A program made the position numbers and the translations under genes. DNA of 64,000 nucleotides from positions 62,001 through 126,000 of the forward strand of contig JADJJI010000008.1 of NCBI GenBank assembly GCA_016706565.1. Reading direction: 5' to 3'. The stretch is from Piscinibacter sp. (GTDB lineage Bacteria; Pseudomonadota; Gammaproteobacteria; Burkholderiales; Burkholderiaceae_C). Under the pieces are notes generated by a model. That model saw only the letters and a program-made list of their open reading frames with translations, did not search any database and was not told the origin of the DNA. This document shows, piece after piece, positions 27,189 through 36,863 of the stretch. Each line of letters begins with the position of its first letter. Positions within the stretch are counted from its first letter, which is position 1.

Positions 27189-27996
27189 GACTGACCTTCA
27201 TCGGCGCAGCGCAGGAAGTGACCGGCTCGTGCTTTCTGGTCGAGACGGACGATGTCCGATTCCTGGTCGACTGCGGCATGTTCCAGGGCGGACGCGAGGC
27301 GCGTGCGCGCAACCTGAAGGCCTGGCCGTTCGATCCTCGGCAGATCGACTTCGTCCTGCTCACGCATGCGCACATCGACCACAGCGGCTTGCTGCCGCGC
27401 CTGTGCGCCCTGGGCTTTCGCGGGCCGATCCTCACCACGCGCGCCACCGTGGACCTGCTGTCGGTGATGCTGCTGGACAGCGCCTTCATCCAGGAGAGCG
27501 AGTGGGCGCGGGCACAGCGCCAGCGCGCGCGTCAGCCGCGGGCCGACGCACCGGCTTTGCTGTACACCGTGGCCCAAGCCCAGGCGTGCCTGGAGCAACT
27601 GCAAGGCACGTCCTATGACGAGGACGTGCAGCCGCATGCGTCGGTGCGTTGCCGCTTCCGCGACGCCGGCCACATCCTAGGCTCCGCCATCCTGGAGGTA
27701 TGGGTGAGCGAGATGGGCCGCTCGCGCAAGCTGGTGTTCTCAGGCGACCTCGGGCAGCCCGGACGACCTATCGTGCGCGACCCCACGCCCATCGACTCGG
27801 CTGATGTGCTGGTGGTCGAATCCACCTACGGCAACCGGCTGCACCGGCCGCTGGGCGAGACCATCGACGAACTGGTGTTCGTCATCGAGGACACACTTCG
27901 TCGACGCCAAGGCAACATCATCATCCCGGCCTTCGCGCTCGGCCGCACGCAAGAGTTGCTTCACCTGCTGCTGGACTTGTGCCGCAGGGGCAAGTA
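27185..27996 (+). pseudogene. RNase J/CPSF-like MBL-fold hydrolase, 3' truncated
   Basis: The frame begins with MBL-fold motifs of the beta-CASP/YtkA type: MRLTFIGAAQEVTGSCFLVE, the metal site LLTHAHIDHSGLLPRL, FRDAGHILGSAILEVWV, FSGDLG and VVESTYGNRLHRP, then the beta-CASP part NIIIPAFALGRTQELLHLLLDLCRRGK. Homology stops at about 27990-27996, where full-length proteins would continue with a VDSPMA-type segment. The frame stays open to 28330 but reads antisense through another gene. About 270 residues of a roughly 450-residue enzyme remain, so it is a truncated gene at a rearrangement junction. Confidence 0.85.
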
Positions 27997-28845
27997 CGTG
28001 CTCTTCCCGCGGCCAGGCGGCCCCGTGAGCACGAATGCCTGCCCGGCACCAGCGGCGGTGTCGCGCACGAAGTCCCGGTGGAACGTCTCGTCCGGCACCT
28101 CATATCCGAGAGGCACGAAAAAGTCTTCCGGCAAAGGCGCCGGCGGCGCTGCCCGCAGGATGGTGCGCACCTGGTCCAGGGAGATCCACCCGTCCGGCGG
28201 CGGGAAATTCTTCCGGATCGCCCAGTTCAAGGCGACATTCTTGAGGTTCGCGATGCCCTCAGGCGTGCCGTGCCGGTGCAGTCGAGCATCGACCTCGTGC
28301 TCGAGCGATTCGAACCCCTTGTCGCTGTGAAGAACCTGCAGCTGACTGAAGAAGGCTTCGCACTTCATCTCGTCACCCAGCTCGGCGAGCAACGCTGAGC
28401 GCCGAGGCTCGGGCACTTTGGCGAAGTCGATTCGCTCGCCGGAGAGGCACGCCTCAATTTCCGCATCTGGCCGACGATTCGTCTTCAGCGAGATCACGCC
28501 AACCCGAGCCGGGTCCAACACGGCGAAGGCGTCAAACCACTTCCGCAGCATCGACCTAGACTTCGCCGTCCTGCCGGACTTTTCGAGCATCCACTCCCAG
28601 CTCAGCGCGTGCACCGCCGGGTTCGGTGTGTACTTGACCTGCTCAAGGTCGACGAGGCCGCCAGCTCGCTCGGCCACGATGTCGTCCAACCCCTTCGGCG
28701 CGTCGGCCTCGTCGTCACACTCGAACTTCACCCGGGTGTAGCGCGTCGGTGCGTCGAGCCAGTCGCACAGGAGGCGTAACCCTTGCCGATTTTGGTATAC
28801 GTAGCCTGCGGCAGTTGTCGCAGTGTTCTTAATCTCTTCAGACAT
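27997..28845 (-). pseudogene. Avs-like STAND NTPase with N-terminal PD-(D/E)XK-type domain, 3' truncated
   Basis: From 28845 the protein begins MSEEIKNTATTAAGYVYQNRQGLRLLCDWLD. It has a nuclease-like pattern (KFECDDE, GLDDIVAER, VDLEQVKY) seen in the Cap4/Mrr-like N-terminal domains of antiviral NTPases. After a helical region comes a P-loop, FVLTGPPGRGKSTYL, and then the frame runs straight into the antisense of the MBL gene. The NTPase and sensor parts are gone. The assignment to Avs/STAND defence proteins comes from domain order and motif, not from a search. Confidence 0.65.
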
Positions 28846-28924
28846 GGAATGGGATGGCCGGCAAGGGTAGTCGCACGGTGAGAACTTAGCGATGCCTCAT
28901 CGCAAACTTTGCAGTCGCTGCCGC

Positions 28925-30514
28925 CTAACTTGGCGCCACGCCCTGCTTTGCGTTAAGCAACGCAACACGAGGGATCGCTTCAGCTGACGGGTACAGCTTC
29001 TCCAGTACACCGAGCAGCCCATTGACCAGCTCGGCGCAGTCGGGTTCAACGGACGGCAGAGGCCGATGCGCCATCCGCGGAACTCGGTGCAGCCTGTGCA
29101 ATGCGTTGTGGCACGTCACAAAGTTGGTGTCGCGGACTGCAGCCCAGTTGCCGTGCATAAAGCCCGATGACCAGTCGTAGTAACGATCGTAAATATCCTT
29201 GGCGCCGCATTCGGTAGCCAGTTTTCGCAGGTTGCTGTTTGCCCAGTGGCCCACGTCGATGTTCAAGAACTCTTGCCAGACGTCTTCATTCGCAATGGCG
29301 TGAATAGCTGCCTCGTCGACAAATGCTGGCAAGTCGCCCAGGGTTTGTTGGATCTTCAAGAAGGCAAGTTTGGCTTGCCCGGCGCCGTAAACGCGATATG
29401 ACTGCCACAACGGCGGCGTATCCACATGCGCAAGGTACCTGAGCGTTATGCACACCTCAGCCAACGCTCGGAGCGACACCACTCCGATGATCCGGGTGTG
29501 TATGCGATGCATACCAACCTCTTCGAGAACACTCAACGCATACAGGGCGAGACCGAACGCGGAATCCAATCTCGGATCGACACGCTCTGGAGAAATGCTC
29601 CTTCGAAACCGCTCTACAACTTCGTCGCGCGCAGCGTAAAGTGAGTCGGGGTCGATGTGAGTGTCGATGAAGGTGTAGCCTTGCCCTTCAGAGGGGTCTA
29701 GGCATCCTGTACTACGCATTGCGAGGGACCAGAACTCATCGGCCCACAGGCTGGGTGGATTCCGCCTCATCGTCATCTCGGCGGACCTGATGAAGGGACG
29801 GACTCGACGCATGTCCCCCTTGTCAGGGAACAGTCGAAGGTCCTCCAAGCTTTCGGCGGCAGATGCTGGGAAGAACATGCGGCCCGAGATGATCGGGAGG
29901 ATGACTTTGAACCATCGAATGTCGGTCGAAGCCTCTGACTGATGATCGAGCACACCGGCGACCGAGCGGGCGAGCGTGTTCCAGTCATCAATCGTCGGCT
30001 CGACCGCGAGTTCGCGACGCCACCGCTCGTGGCCAGGAAGGCAGTCAAGTAGTAGCAAGGGCCGGAGCGCCGCATATCCCAGTGGGTGCGACAAGGGAAC
30101 GGACAGGAACTTCTTGAACTCCTGGTCCGAGATTTCGGCCAGCTTTGTGTGATCGACGATGACCTTGAAATCGAGCCCGGCTTCTGTATCTCCTGCAGCT
30201 TCGGCTTCATCCTCGGCGTCGGCGGTCTGATCACTCTTGAGGAACCACTCTCGACACACGACTGCAATCCTGCGAAGGCAATTGAGGTAGTGCCGACGCT
30301 CCATGGTGCCAGCTAGCAGTACAGCCCATAGCATCTCAGGCATGTGGTGATCGACCCATGAAGACGTCGCCATCTTGGGCAGTTGCGCCAGCGGCGGAAT
30401 GAGCTTGCTTCCGACTCTCTGATGGTGATCAAGCATGCTGATGTTGTGCGAGGCGAACTTCGAGTTCGCTCTCCTCGCTTGATTCTTGGCTTTCTTCTTC
30501 CCTGGCTTGCTCAT
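28925..30514 (-). CDS. DUF5677-like large hypothetical protein
   Basis: A 529-residue mostly helical, soluble protein. It starts MSKPGKKKAKNQARRANSKFASHN (basic N-terminus) and has a core with SLRALAEVCITLRYLAHVDTPPLWQSYRVYGAGQAKLAFLKI and YDWSSGFMHGNWAAVRD. This Arg-Glu helix and HGNW-type segment resembles DUF5677 proteins, which often lie in defence or mobile regions. The start at 30514 follows AGGAGAACG. The frame is open upstream to 30787, so a longer form is possible. Function is unknown. Confidence 0.65.
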   Translation of the reverse strand: MSKPGKKKAKNQARRANSKFASHNISMLDHHQRVGSKLIPPLAQLPKMATSSWVDHHMPEMLWAVLLAGTMERRHYLNCLRRIAVVCREWFLKSDQTADAEDEAEAAGDTEAGLDFKVIVDHTKLAEISDQEFKKFLSVPLSHPLGYAALRPLLLLDCLPGHERWRRELAVEPTIDDWNTLARSVAGVLDHQSEASTDIRWFKVILPIISGRMFFPASAAESLEDLRLFPDKGDMRRVRPFIRSAEMTMRRNPPSLWADEFWSLAMRSTGCLDPSEGQGYTFIDTHIDPDSLYAARDEVVERFRRSISPERVDPRLDSAFGLALYALSVLEEVGMHRIHTRIIGVVSLRALAEVCITLRYLAHVDTPPLWQSYRVYGAGQAKLAFLKIQQTLGDLPAFVDEAAIHAIANEDVWQEFLNIDVGHWANSNLRKLATECGAKDIYDRYYDWSSGFMHGNWAAVRDTNFVTCHNALHRLHRVPRMAHRPLPSVEPDCAELVNGLLGVLEKLYPSAEAIPRVALLNAKQGVAPS

Positions 30515-31002
30515 TCGTTCTCCTGTGTCGCCATTCACGCCCGCTAGACGGCTCCGCCAGTCGCTCCGACCTTGCCCTTCATCTTCATCGGATGGTTCAG
30601 GCGTCCAGTTCTCTCCTTTGGCGTCTCCCGGATGCTTGAGGGCCCGGCCCTCACGCGCGGTCGCAACTGGGTAACGCTCAAAGTAGACCACCAACCAGTC
30701 GTCAGGCGAGCGGCCAGTTCCAGGATTGAAACTGCTGACCGAGTTACCGGCGTTTAGTGGCCGGTGTTGGCAGGAGCTGTCGCTCAAGCCCTGAAGCGTG
30801 ATCGACTCAGATCAGTCTAGAAGGGCGGCGGGTGCACCCTTTCCTCGCACGCGTGTGCATATTGCCGGCGCTTGCCCCGCTCTAGGGATAGGGGGCGTTG
30901 TACCGAGGCACGTGACACTTCCATATACCTGAACGACACTGACAACTTGGGCACGCCGTCGCTATCGGGTCACGCACAGAGCGCGGGTTGAGGGGAGCAG
31001 AA

Positions 31003-31596
31003 ATGAGTGACTGGGATTTCCTGCACGAGATGCACGACCAAGGCTTCAGCGCCAGAGACATCGCCGACGCCGCCGCTGTTGGCTACGCGCCGTGGGACGC
31101 GCCCTACCTTAGTACGGAGTGGGTCGACGCGGAACTCGCAGACCGGTCGCCGACAAGCGCCACTTCACTTAGGCAAGAGGCGCAGGTCCGCAGCAGGGCG
31201 GGGTTTCCGTACTCGGTTCTTGAGCAGATCGAGATCTTCGAGGACCTCGTGAACTGCGCCGAGCGGCACTTCAAGAACACCGGCCGGTATCTGCAGGTCT
31301 GGGGCGAGCTCGGAGAGATCTACGCGGAGATCGAGTTTGGGCTGCGCCGCCACGGCACCCACAAGGCCGGATCGGATGGCACCATCGACGGCAAGAAGGT
31401 GGAGGTCAAGACCGTTTCTCCCGAGAAGGGCAACGACCGTGTGCTCGTCAAGCGTCAGGGCGACTTCGAGCAGTTGCTCATCGTTCGAATCGACGAGAAC
31501 TTCCAGTTCACTGGCAAGTTGATCGATCGAAGCAGGCTGATGGGCGGCGGTGGAAGGTTTCTCAGAGCGCGAACTCGGGAAGCTGACGGTCACTAG
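31003..31596 (+). CDS. PD-(D/E)XK-like (DUF6998-type) hypothetical protein
   Basis: A 197-residue protein. Its core reads GELGEIYAEIEFGLRRHGTHKAGSDGTIDGKKVEVKTVSP. The order Glu - GSDG - (V)EVK is the catalytic layout of PD-(D/E)XK nucleases, and the block resembles DUF6998. GGGGAGCAGAA precedes the ATG. It is next to other accessory genes and divergent from the DUF5677-like gene. It may be a restriction-type or repair nuclease (inference). Confidence 0.6.
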   Translation: MSDWDFLHEMHDQGFSARDIADAAAVGYAPWDAPYLSTEWVDAELADRSPTSATSLRQEAQVRSRAGFPYSVLEQIEIFEDLVNCAERHFKNTGRYLQVWGELGEIYAEIEFGLRRHGTHKAGSDGTIDGKKVEVKTVSPEKGNDRVLVKRQGDFEQLLIVRIDENFQFTGKLIDRSRLMGGGGRFLRARTREADGH

Positions 31597-32451
31597 CCGG
31601 TGTCCGTGCGCGGACAAGGCGACGGAGCTGGAAGATGTATGCAGCCAATTGCACCGGCATGCATCAAGCCCAAACGAAGGCAACCTCTCGCGGATCCAAG
31701 CTTTCGGTTATGACACTTCTTTTCTTCCGCTGACACCCATTCCTTATACGATCAAGACACGTGTTCCGACCAAAAACAGTCGTAAACAGCACCCCGCGAA
31801 AAGCCTAGTGATCCGGCGTGGCGATTCAACCACAGGGACCAGAGAAGTCGTAAACGCCCGAGTTCAGATTGGTCCTGAAGACCCCGACCTAGACAAACAT
31901 AGTCGTAAACAACCTCGACCGGCTTCAAACGAGGCAGTTCGAGAACTGTCGCCAACGGCGTAGCCACTTCCACACCACCTCTTGATGCGCCTCACCAGGG
32001 GGCGGCTCTGCAGCGCTTCCGGTCCTTCCCGTACACGTTCCCGAACTTCCCGGTCCAAGCCACGGTCCACCCAGTCAGTTGGGAGGGAGAATTCGGTAGG
32101 TGCGATCGATCTGAATGAGATTGGACGCAATGCGGTGTCGACCCACTGAGCGAAAGGGCGACGCCCGCCAAATCCAGTCAGCCAGCATTGCCTCGGGCAC
32201 CGACGTTTCGCGCGAGATCGTCTACCGCGGCGCGCAGGAGTGGAACGGCGGTACGGCGTTGCCCGTGTAGCTGCGCACTGCGGCCGATTGGATCGGAATC
32301 CTCGACCCGCCACCCTGCCCCCAGCTCGACACACGAACATTTCCCTACGATCCGGGAGGCGCCGATACACGCATTCCCGTAGCAGCAGGCCTTCAACTTG
32401 CGCGACATTGCGAAGCCCCGCCGCGGTAGGTCGAAGACTTAAGGCACTGGT
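31597..32451. other. 855-bp non-coding or decayed region with three short repeats
   Basis: No frame on either strand resembles a family I recognise. The region holds three copies of AGTCGTAAAC (31778, 31846, 31901). A longer minus-strand frame (to 32370) is Arg-rich and lacks a credible start. Confidence 0.5.
31778..31910. repeat. Three direct copies of AGTCGTAAAC
   Basis: Copies lie at 31778-31787, 31846-31855 and 31901-31910, spaced 68 and 55 bases. On the minus strand each is followed by T-rich bases and a GGTC. They could be transposase or repressor binding sites; three copies are too few and too irregular for CRISPR. Confidence 0.5.
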
Positions 32452-33099
32452 TCAGCCGATTCTCTGCCGAAGCCAAGACATCTTCTGAAAGCGGTTGGAT
32501 TCAAACGCGCAAATTCTCTCAGCGTGGCGGAGTGTCAAGTCGATATCATCGTAGCCGTTGAGCAAGCAGTGCCGGCGAAAGGGCTGCACGTCAAAGCTCA
32601 GCTCGGTGCCGTCAGGCTTCACAATGACCTGGCGCGAGAGGTCGATCGTCAATGCGTAGCCTTCAGACACGGCGACCTCTTCGAAAAGTTGCCCCACTTG
32701 AGCCTCAGGGAGAGTGATCGGCAACAGCCCGTTCTTGAAGCAGTTGCTGTAGAAGATGTCGGCAAAGCTCGGGGCGATCAGAGAACGAAATCCGTACTGC
32801 TCGAGCGCCCACGGTGCATGTTCTCGGCTGGACCCGCAGCCGAAGTTTCGGCGCGCCAGAAGGATCGTCCCCCCGGTGTAGCGCGGCTGGTTCAGCACGA
32901 AATCGCCATTGGGCTTGCGCGACGCTGGATCCTGGCCCGGTTCACCTGGATCGAGGTAGCGCCAAGTATCGAAGAGATTCGGGCCAAAGCCGGTGCGCTC
33001 AACGGACTTCAGGAATTGTTTCGGGATGATGGCGTCAGTGTCGACGTTTGCACGGTCGAGCGGCACAACGCGCCCGCGGTGGAGCGTGAACGCATTCAT
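32452..33099 (-). CDS. leuD: LeuD-type aconitase-family small subunit (putative citraconate hydratase)
   Basis: A 215-residue swivel-domain subunit: [32 protein letters not shown], then [46 protein letters not shown], the full isopropylmalate-isomerase pattern. Its start overlaps the extended leuC frame. LeuCD enzymes also interconvert (R)-citramalate, citraconate and methylmalate. In this island, with a citramalyl-CoA-type lyase and CoA-transferase, I infer hydration of citraconate or maleate instead of leucine synthesis. It is the last gene of the minus-strand catabolic run. Confidence 0.85.
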   Translation of the reverse strand: MNAFTLHRGRVVPLDRANVDTDAIIPKQFLKSVERTGFGPNLFDTWRYLDPGEPGQDPASRKPNGDFVLNQPRYTGGTILLARRNFGCGSSREHAPWALEQYGFRSLIAPSFADIFYSNCFKNGLLPITLPEAQVGQLFEEVAVSEGYALTIDLSRQVIVKPDGTELSFDVQPFRRHCLLNGYDDIDLTLRHAERICAFESNRFQKMSWLRQRIG

Positions 33100-34571
33100 C
33101 GCGGATACTCCTTTCTTGGGACTTCGTCGACCATCACAGTGGCGTCTCGATACTGTGGGTCACGCAATTCCCCGAACGTCAACGAATCGCCCCTCCATCG
33201 CGGCGGCAGCTGCCATCGAGGGACTGACAAGGTGTGTGCGACCGCCAGCGCCTTGACGCCCTTCGAAGTTGCGGTTGCTCGTCGACGCACATCGCTCCCC
33301 GGCTCCAGGCGGTCATCGTTCATGCCCAGGCACATCGAGCAGCCTGGCTCGCGCCACTCGAAGCCTGCAGCCTTGAACACCTCGTCCAGCCCCTCCTGCT
33401 CTGCCATTTGCTTGACCAAGCCCGAGCCGGGTACAACGAGCGCAAGCCGAACGTGGGACGCGATGCGACCGCCTACTCTTCGAACCACGGCAGCGGCCGA
33501 GCGCAGGTCCTCGATGCGCGCATTTGTACACGAACCGATGAAGACCTTGTCGATACGCACGTCGGTCATCGGCGTGTTGGGCTCTAGTGCCATGTACTGG
33601 AGCGCGTGTTCGATCGCCGCGCGCCGGCCGGCATCCATTTCGCGGCTAGGATCCGGCACGCAATCGTCTATCGAAACCACCATCTCGGGCGATGTGCCCC
33701 ACGTCACTTGCGGCCGGATCTCTGTCACGTCGAGCTCGACGACTGCATCCCACTTAGCGTCCGCATCAGAGCGCAGCGTGCGCCAGTGGGCGACCGCCCG
33801 CTCCCATTCGAGTCCGGTGGGCGAGAATGGACGGCCCTTGACGTAGCCGATGGTGGTGTCGTCCACGGCGACCAAGCCTGCGCGGGCGCCAGCCTCGATG
33901 GCCATGTTGCATACTGTCATGCGCCCTTCCATGCTCATGGCCGTGATCGCTTTGCCGGCAAACTCGATCGTGTACCCCGTGCCTCCGGCCGTGCCGATGC
34001 GGCCGATCAAGGCCAGCACGATGTCCTTGGCGCTGCATCCACGCGGCAACTGGCCTTCTACGCGCACCAGCATGTTCTTGGCCTTTCTGGCCAACAGCGT
34101 CTGAGTTGTCAGAACGTGCTCGACCTCGCTAGTGCCGATGCCATGCGCTAACGCGGCGAACGCGCCGTGCGTCGACGTGTGCGAGTCGCCGCAGACCACC
34201 GTCATGCCCGGCAGCGTGGCACCCAGCTCGGGGCCTATGACATGCACGATGCCCTGGCGCGGGTCGTTCATCTTGAACTGCGCAATGCTGTGGTGATGGC
34301 AGTTCGCGTCGAGCGTTTCCACCTGAAGCCGTGATATGGGATCGGCAATGCCGAGCGTGCGATCTGTCGTCGGCACGTTATGGTCGCTGACTGCCAGGTT
34401 CGACGAGAGCCGCCACACCTTGCGGCCGGCGAGATCTAGTCCCTTGAAAGCCTGGGGACTGGTGACTTCGTTCAGGAGATGCAGATCGATATAGAGGATC
34501 GTTGTGCCGTCGTCCTCGGCATGGACGATGTGGTCGTCCCAAAGCTTGTCGTACAGCGTGCGTCCGGTCAT
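33096..34571 (-). CDS. leuC: LeuC-type aconitase-family large subunit, C-terminus frameshifted
   Basis: Reads as LeuC from [16 protein letters not shown] onward: [42 protein letters not shown], and the [4Fe-4S] pair [15 protein letters not shown]. After LEPG the frame should continue [15 protein letters not shown], but one G is missing in a run at about 33297-33300. The real tail sits in another frame, ending [12 protein letters not shown] at 33160. As read, the protein gains an unrelated 60-residue tail and overlaps leuD. Arg and Ser residues of the active site (TSNRNF) would be lost. It is the partner of LeuD in the proposed citraconate hydratase. Confidence 0.85.
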   Translation of the reverse strand: MTGRTLYDKLWDDHIVHAEDDGTTILYIDLHLLNEVTSPQAFKGLDLAGRKVWRLSSNLAVSDHNVPTTDRTLGIADPISRLQVETLDANCHHHSIAQFKMNDPRQGIVHVIGPELGATLPGMTVVCGDSHTSTHGAFAALAHGIGTSEVEHVLTTQTLLARKAKNMLVRVEGQLPRGCSAKDIVLALIGRIGTAGGTGYTIEFAGKAITAMSMEGRMTVCNMAIEAGARAGLVAVDDTTIGYVKGRPFSPTGLEWERAVAHWRTLRSDADAKWDAVVELDVTEIRPQVTWGTSPEMVVSIDDCVPDPSREMDAGRRAAIEHALQYMALEPNTPMTDVRIDKVFIGSCTNARIEDLRSAAAVVRRVGGRIASHVRLALVVPGSGLVKQMAEQEGLDEVFKAAGFEWREPGCSMCLGMNDDRLEPGSDVRRRATATSKGVKALAVAHTLSVPRWQLPPRWRGDSLTFGELRDPQYRDATVMVDEVPRKEYPR

Positions 34572-34572
34572 G

Positions 34573-35094
34573 TCAGGCCTGCTTGTCGAGGTCTTCGAAA
34601 TGCTGGCCGGCAGAAATCGGCGTCGGGAGTCGGCGTGACGACTCTTTGATGAACTGGTGAATGTGGCGCCGCATCACCACCGGCTTGCCGCCGAAACGTC
34701 GCTTGCACATCCAATGTGCGAGCGGCGCATCGAGGTAGTCTGCATGACCAGGGAACCAATCGGCGAGGGCAACCGCAAGGCGCCGGGCCTCGGCGTAGTT
34801 GCCCACCACGACATGCGGCCGCACCGCCTCCAGCGAACCCATGACGGCCGCGTGCTCGTCAATGTGGCATTCGCGCGCCGGAAAGGCGGTCGCCGTCATC
34901 CAGGCGTTCTCCATGTTGAAGTGTTCTCGCATGTGATCAGCGAGCAACCGAAATGCGTCCTGCACGGATTCGTCGGGCGCCCGACTCAATGCCGCCACAA
35001 GACGGACAAACTCTTCATGAACATGGTCCATGGGCGCATGGCCGAGCAGGAATCCATCGTGCCAGGCGAACGACACCGAATCGACCTGCGTCAT
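34573..35094 (-). CDS. Hemerythrin-like protein
   Basis: A 173-residue four-helix bundle with the di-iron ligands of bacterial hemerythrin in order: [54 protein letters not shown] and [17 protein letters not shown]. Hemerythrins bind O2. Inside an operon with two O2-dependent oxygenases it could buffer or deliver oxygen, or sense it (inference). Its ATG overlaps the stop of the isomerase gene. Confidence 0.85.
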   Translation of the reverse strand: MTQVDSVSFAWHDGFLLGHAPMDHVHEEFVRLVAALSRAPDESVQDAFRLLADHMREHFNMENAWMTATAFPARECHIDEHAAVMGSLEAVRPHVVVGNYAEARRLAVALADWFPGHADYLDAPLAHWMCKRRFGGKPVVMRRHIHQFIKESSRRLPTPISAGQHFEDLDKQA

Positions 35095-35885
35095 TCTCTG
35101 GAGCTTCCGGATTCGATCTGATCCGCACGTCGCCGGTAGGCGCCAGAGAGCAAGGCGCCCGCTCCCGGCACGATCTGTTCGAGGCCGAGGGCCGACAACA
35201 TGGCATAGGTGGTTGCCACTGCGGCAGTCAGTACCGGCTTGCCTGTCATCGCTTCCACTTCGGCAATTACCGGCAGTGACGGCATCTGCACACAGGCAGA
35301 CAACACGATGGCATCTGCGTTCGAGTAGCGAAGCTGGCTGACGATACCGGGCAGGCGCGAAGGGTCGTGGCGGCCGACCTGGAGGTTGTCCTGGATCTCC
35401 AGCGCGCGGTGATCCACGACGCTGTACCCCTCGTTTTCGATGTAGTCGATGACCAGTTGCGTCAACGGCTTGGTATACGGAGTAACTACGACGACCCTGC
35501 GGGCCTCCATGATGCCCAATGCGTCGACCAGCGCCCCCGCACTCGTGATGACGGGCGCCGCAGCGCCGTTCCCGGCGGCGCAGGCACGCAGCCGCCTTTC
35601 CGACTCGCGGTGGTAGCCCTTTCCCTTGGCCATGATCGCCACGAGGCACGCGTAGCCGAGCACGTCGATGTTTGCATCGCTGAGTTCGAGAGCACACCGG
35701 TCAGATTCGCAATCCATCGATGCAAGCTCTTCGCGCTCGACCGTACGCATTCGCATACGGCTCGAATGAAAGGTGAAGCGCTCCGGGCGTATCTGCTGCC
35801 GGGCGAGTAGCATCGCTGGAATCTCGGTTTCCATCGTGGTGTTCGAGCTCGGCACGATCTGGCCGATCCGGTAGTTCATCTGCAT
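35091..35885 (-). CDS. nicE: Maleate cis-trans isomerase (Asp/Glu racemase fold)
   Basis: A 264-residue protein of the maleate isomerase family: NYRIGQIVPSSNTTMETEIPAML, the first catalytic Cys in VLGYACLVA, and the second in VLSACVQMPSLPVI. NicE turns maleate into fumarate at the end of the maleamate pathway of nicotinate degradation; related enzymes also accept citraconate, giving mesaconate. It lies with nicX, nicD and nicF homologues in this island. Confidence 0.88.
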   Translation of the reverse strand: MQMNYRIGQIVPSSNTTMETEIPAMLLARQQIRPERFTFHSSRMRMRTVEREELASMDCESDRCALELSDANIDVLGYACLVAIMAKGKGYHRESERRLRACAAGNGAAAPVITSAGALVDALGIMEARRVVVVTPYTKPLTQLVIDYIENEGYSVVDHRALEIQDNLQVGRHDPSRLPGIVSQLRYSNADAIVLSACVQMPSLPVIAEVEAMTGKPVLTAAVATTYAMLSALGLEQIVPGAGALLSGAYRRRADQIESGSSRE

Positions 35886-35933
35886 CGTCCTGGCTCCTCG
35901 AGATGTCTGTTCTTCGTCGATCCGACCGAAGGC

Positions 35934-36863
35934 CTAGTGCAAAGCTTGGCAGGGCGCGCGCGGCTTTGCCGTCGTGCCCGCCTTGACAAGGTGGCTTGAA
36001 ATGTCATGCCCGACGATGCCTGGCAGCTCCCTCGCCACCGTGAGCAGCGCATCGAGATCCACTCCGGTGTCGTAGCCCATTGCTTCGAGCATGTGCACTG
36101 CGTCCTCCGTGCAGATGTTCCCGCTGGCGCCGGGCGCGTAAGGACAGCCACCCAGGCCGCCCAGTGAGCCATCGAAGGACGCAATCCCTGCCCGTGCAGC
36201 GGCAGCCACGTTGGCCAGTCCCATTCCCCGCGTATCGTGGAAGTGCATCGTCAATGGCATCGCCGGGAATCGCTTCAGCAGTACATGCGAGAGAGATTCC
36301 ACTTGCGCCGGATGAGCCACGCCCGTCGTGTCGCACACGGTGAAGCTGCCCACGCCCAAATCAGCCAAAGAGTCCGCCCATCGGATGACTTCTTCGACAT
36401 CGACGTCACCCTCGATGGGGCAGCCGAAGGCTGTCGAAAGTGAGACGGTGATCCGCGGGTTGCGAGCACACCCAGTGGCGAAGCGTAAGATCTCCGCGAT
36501 TTCCCCAAGGCTTCGTTGGCGAGACATCCGCAGATTGGCAAGGTTGTGCGACTCGGAGATCGACACCACTACGTTCAATTCGTCCACGCCCGCTTCCATC
36601 GCACGCTCGGCGCCTCGAAGGTTCGGCACAAGCGCCGTGTAGACCATGCCCGGCTTGCGCCGGATACGTCCGAAGACCGCTTCGGCATCGCGCAGCATCG
36701 GAATGGCCCTGGCGGAAGTGAATGAGGTCACCTCGATCTTCGCCAGTCCGCAAGCGCTCAGACGATCAATCAATCGGACCTTGTCGTCGGTCGGGACGAA
36801 CTCGGGCTCCATCTGGAACCCGTCACGCGCAACGACGTCGTTGAAGTGGATTCGCTTTCTCAC
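35934..36863 (-). CDS. HMG-CoA-lyase-like enzyme, putative (R)-citramalyl-CoA lyase
   Basis: A 309-residue DRE-TIM barrel protein. It has VARDGFQMEPEFVPTDDKVRLIDRL (RDG catalytic Arg-Asp), KIEVTSF, the C-terminal metal ligands MHFHDTRGMGLANV and the loop Cys in GGLGGCPYAPGASGN. It starts at a GTG overlapping the hydrolase stop. The family splits HMG-CoA. A known relative, the (R)-citramalyl-CoA lyase of Chloroflexus, splits citramalyl-CoA to acetyl-CoA and pyruvate and works with a CaiB-type CoA-transferase. Such a transferase is present here at 45616-46950, so I favour that role. Confidence 0.85.
   Translation of the reverse strand: MRKRIHFNDVVARDGFQMEPEFVPTDDKVRLIDRLSACGLAKIEVTSFTSARAIPMLRDAEAVFGRIRRKPGMVYTALVPNLRGAERAMEAGVDELNVVVSISESHNLANLRMSRQRSLGEIAEILRFATGCARNPRITVSLSTAFGCPIEGDVDVEEVIRWADSLADLGVGSFTVCDTTGVAHPAQVESLSHVLLKRFPAMPLTMHFHDTRGMGLANVAAAARAGIASFDGSLGGLGGCPYAPGASGNICTEDAVHMLEAMGYDTGVDLDALLTVARELPGIVGHDISSHLVKAGTTAKPRAPCQALH

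Noticed and set aside
27997-28330. Continuation of the MBL frame as part of the protein
   Set aside because: This part is antisense to the Avs-like gene and has none of the beta-CASP motifs.
30515-30787. N-terminal extension of the DUF5677-like protein
   Set aside because: A good AGGAG site precedes the Met at 30514; the upstream residues look non-conserved, though it cannot be excluded.
31778-31910. Possible CRISPR array from three short repeats
   Set aside because: Only three 10-base copies with uneven spacing and no cas genes nearby.
31864-32370. Minus-strand frame of 168 codons
   Set aside because: Arg- and Cys-rich with no family likeness or credible start, and it runs over the short repeats; kept as unassigned DNA.
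32452-34571. Ordinary leucine biosynthesis leuCD
   Set aside because: No leuA or leuB is adjacent and the genes are embedded in a catabolic run; kept as a possible alternative, not the main call.
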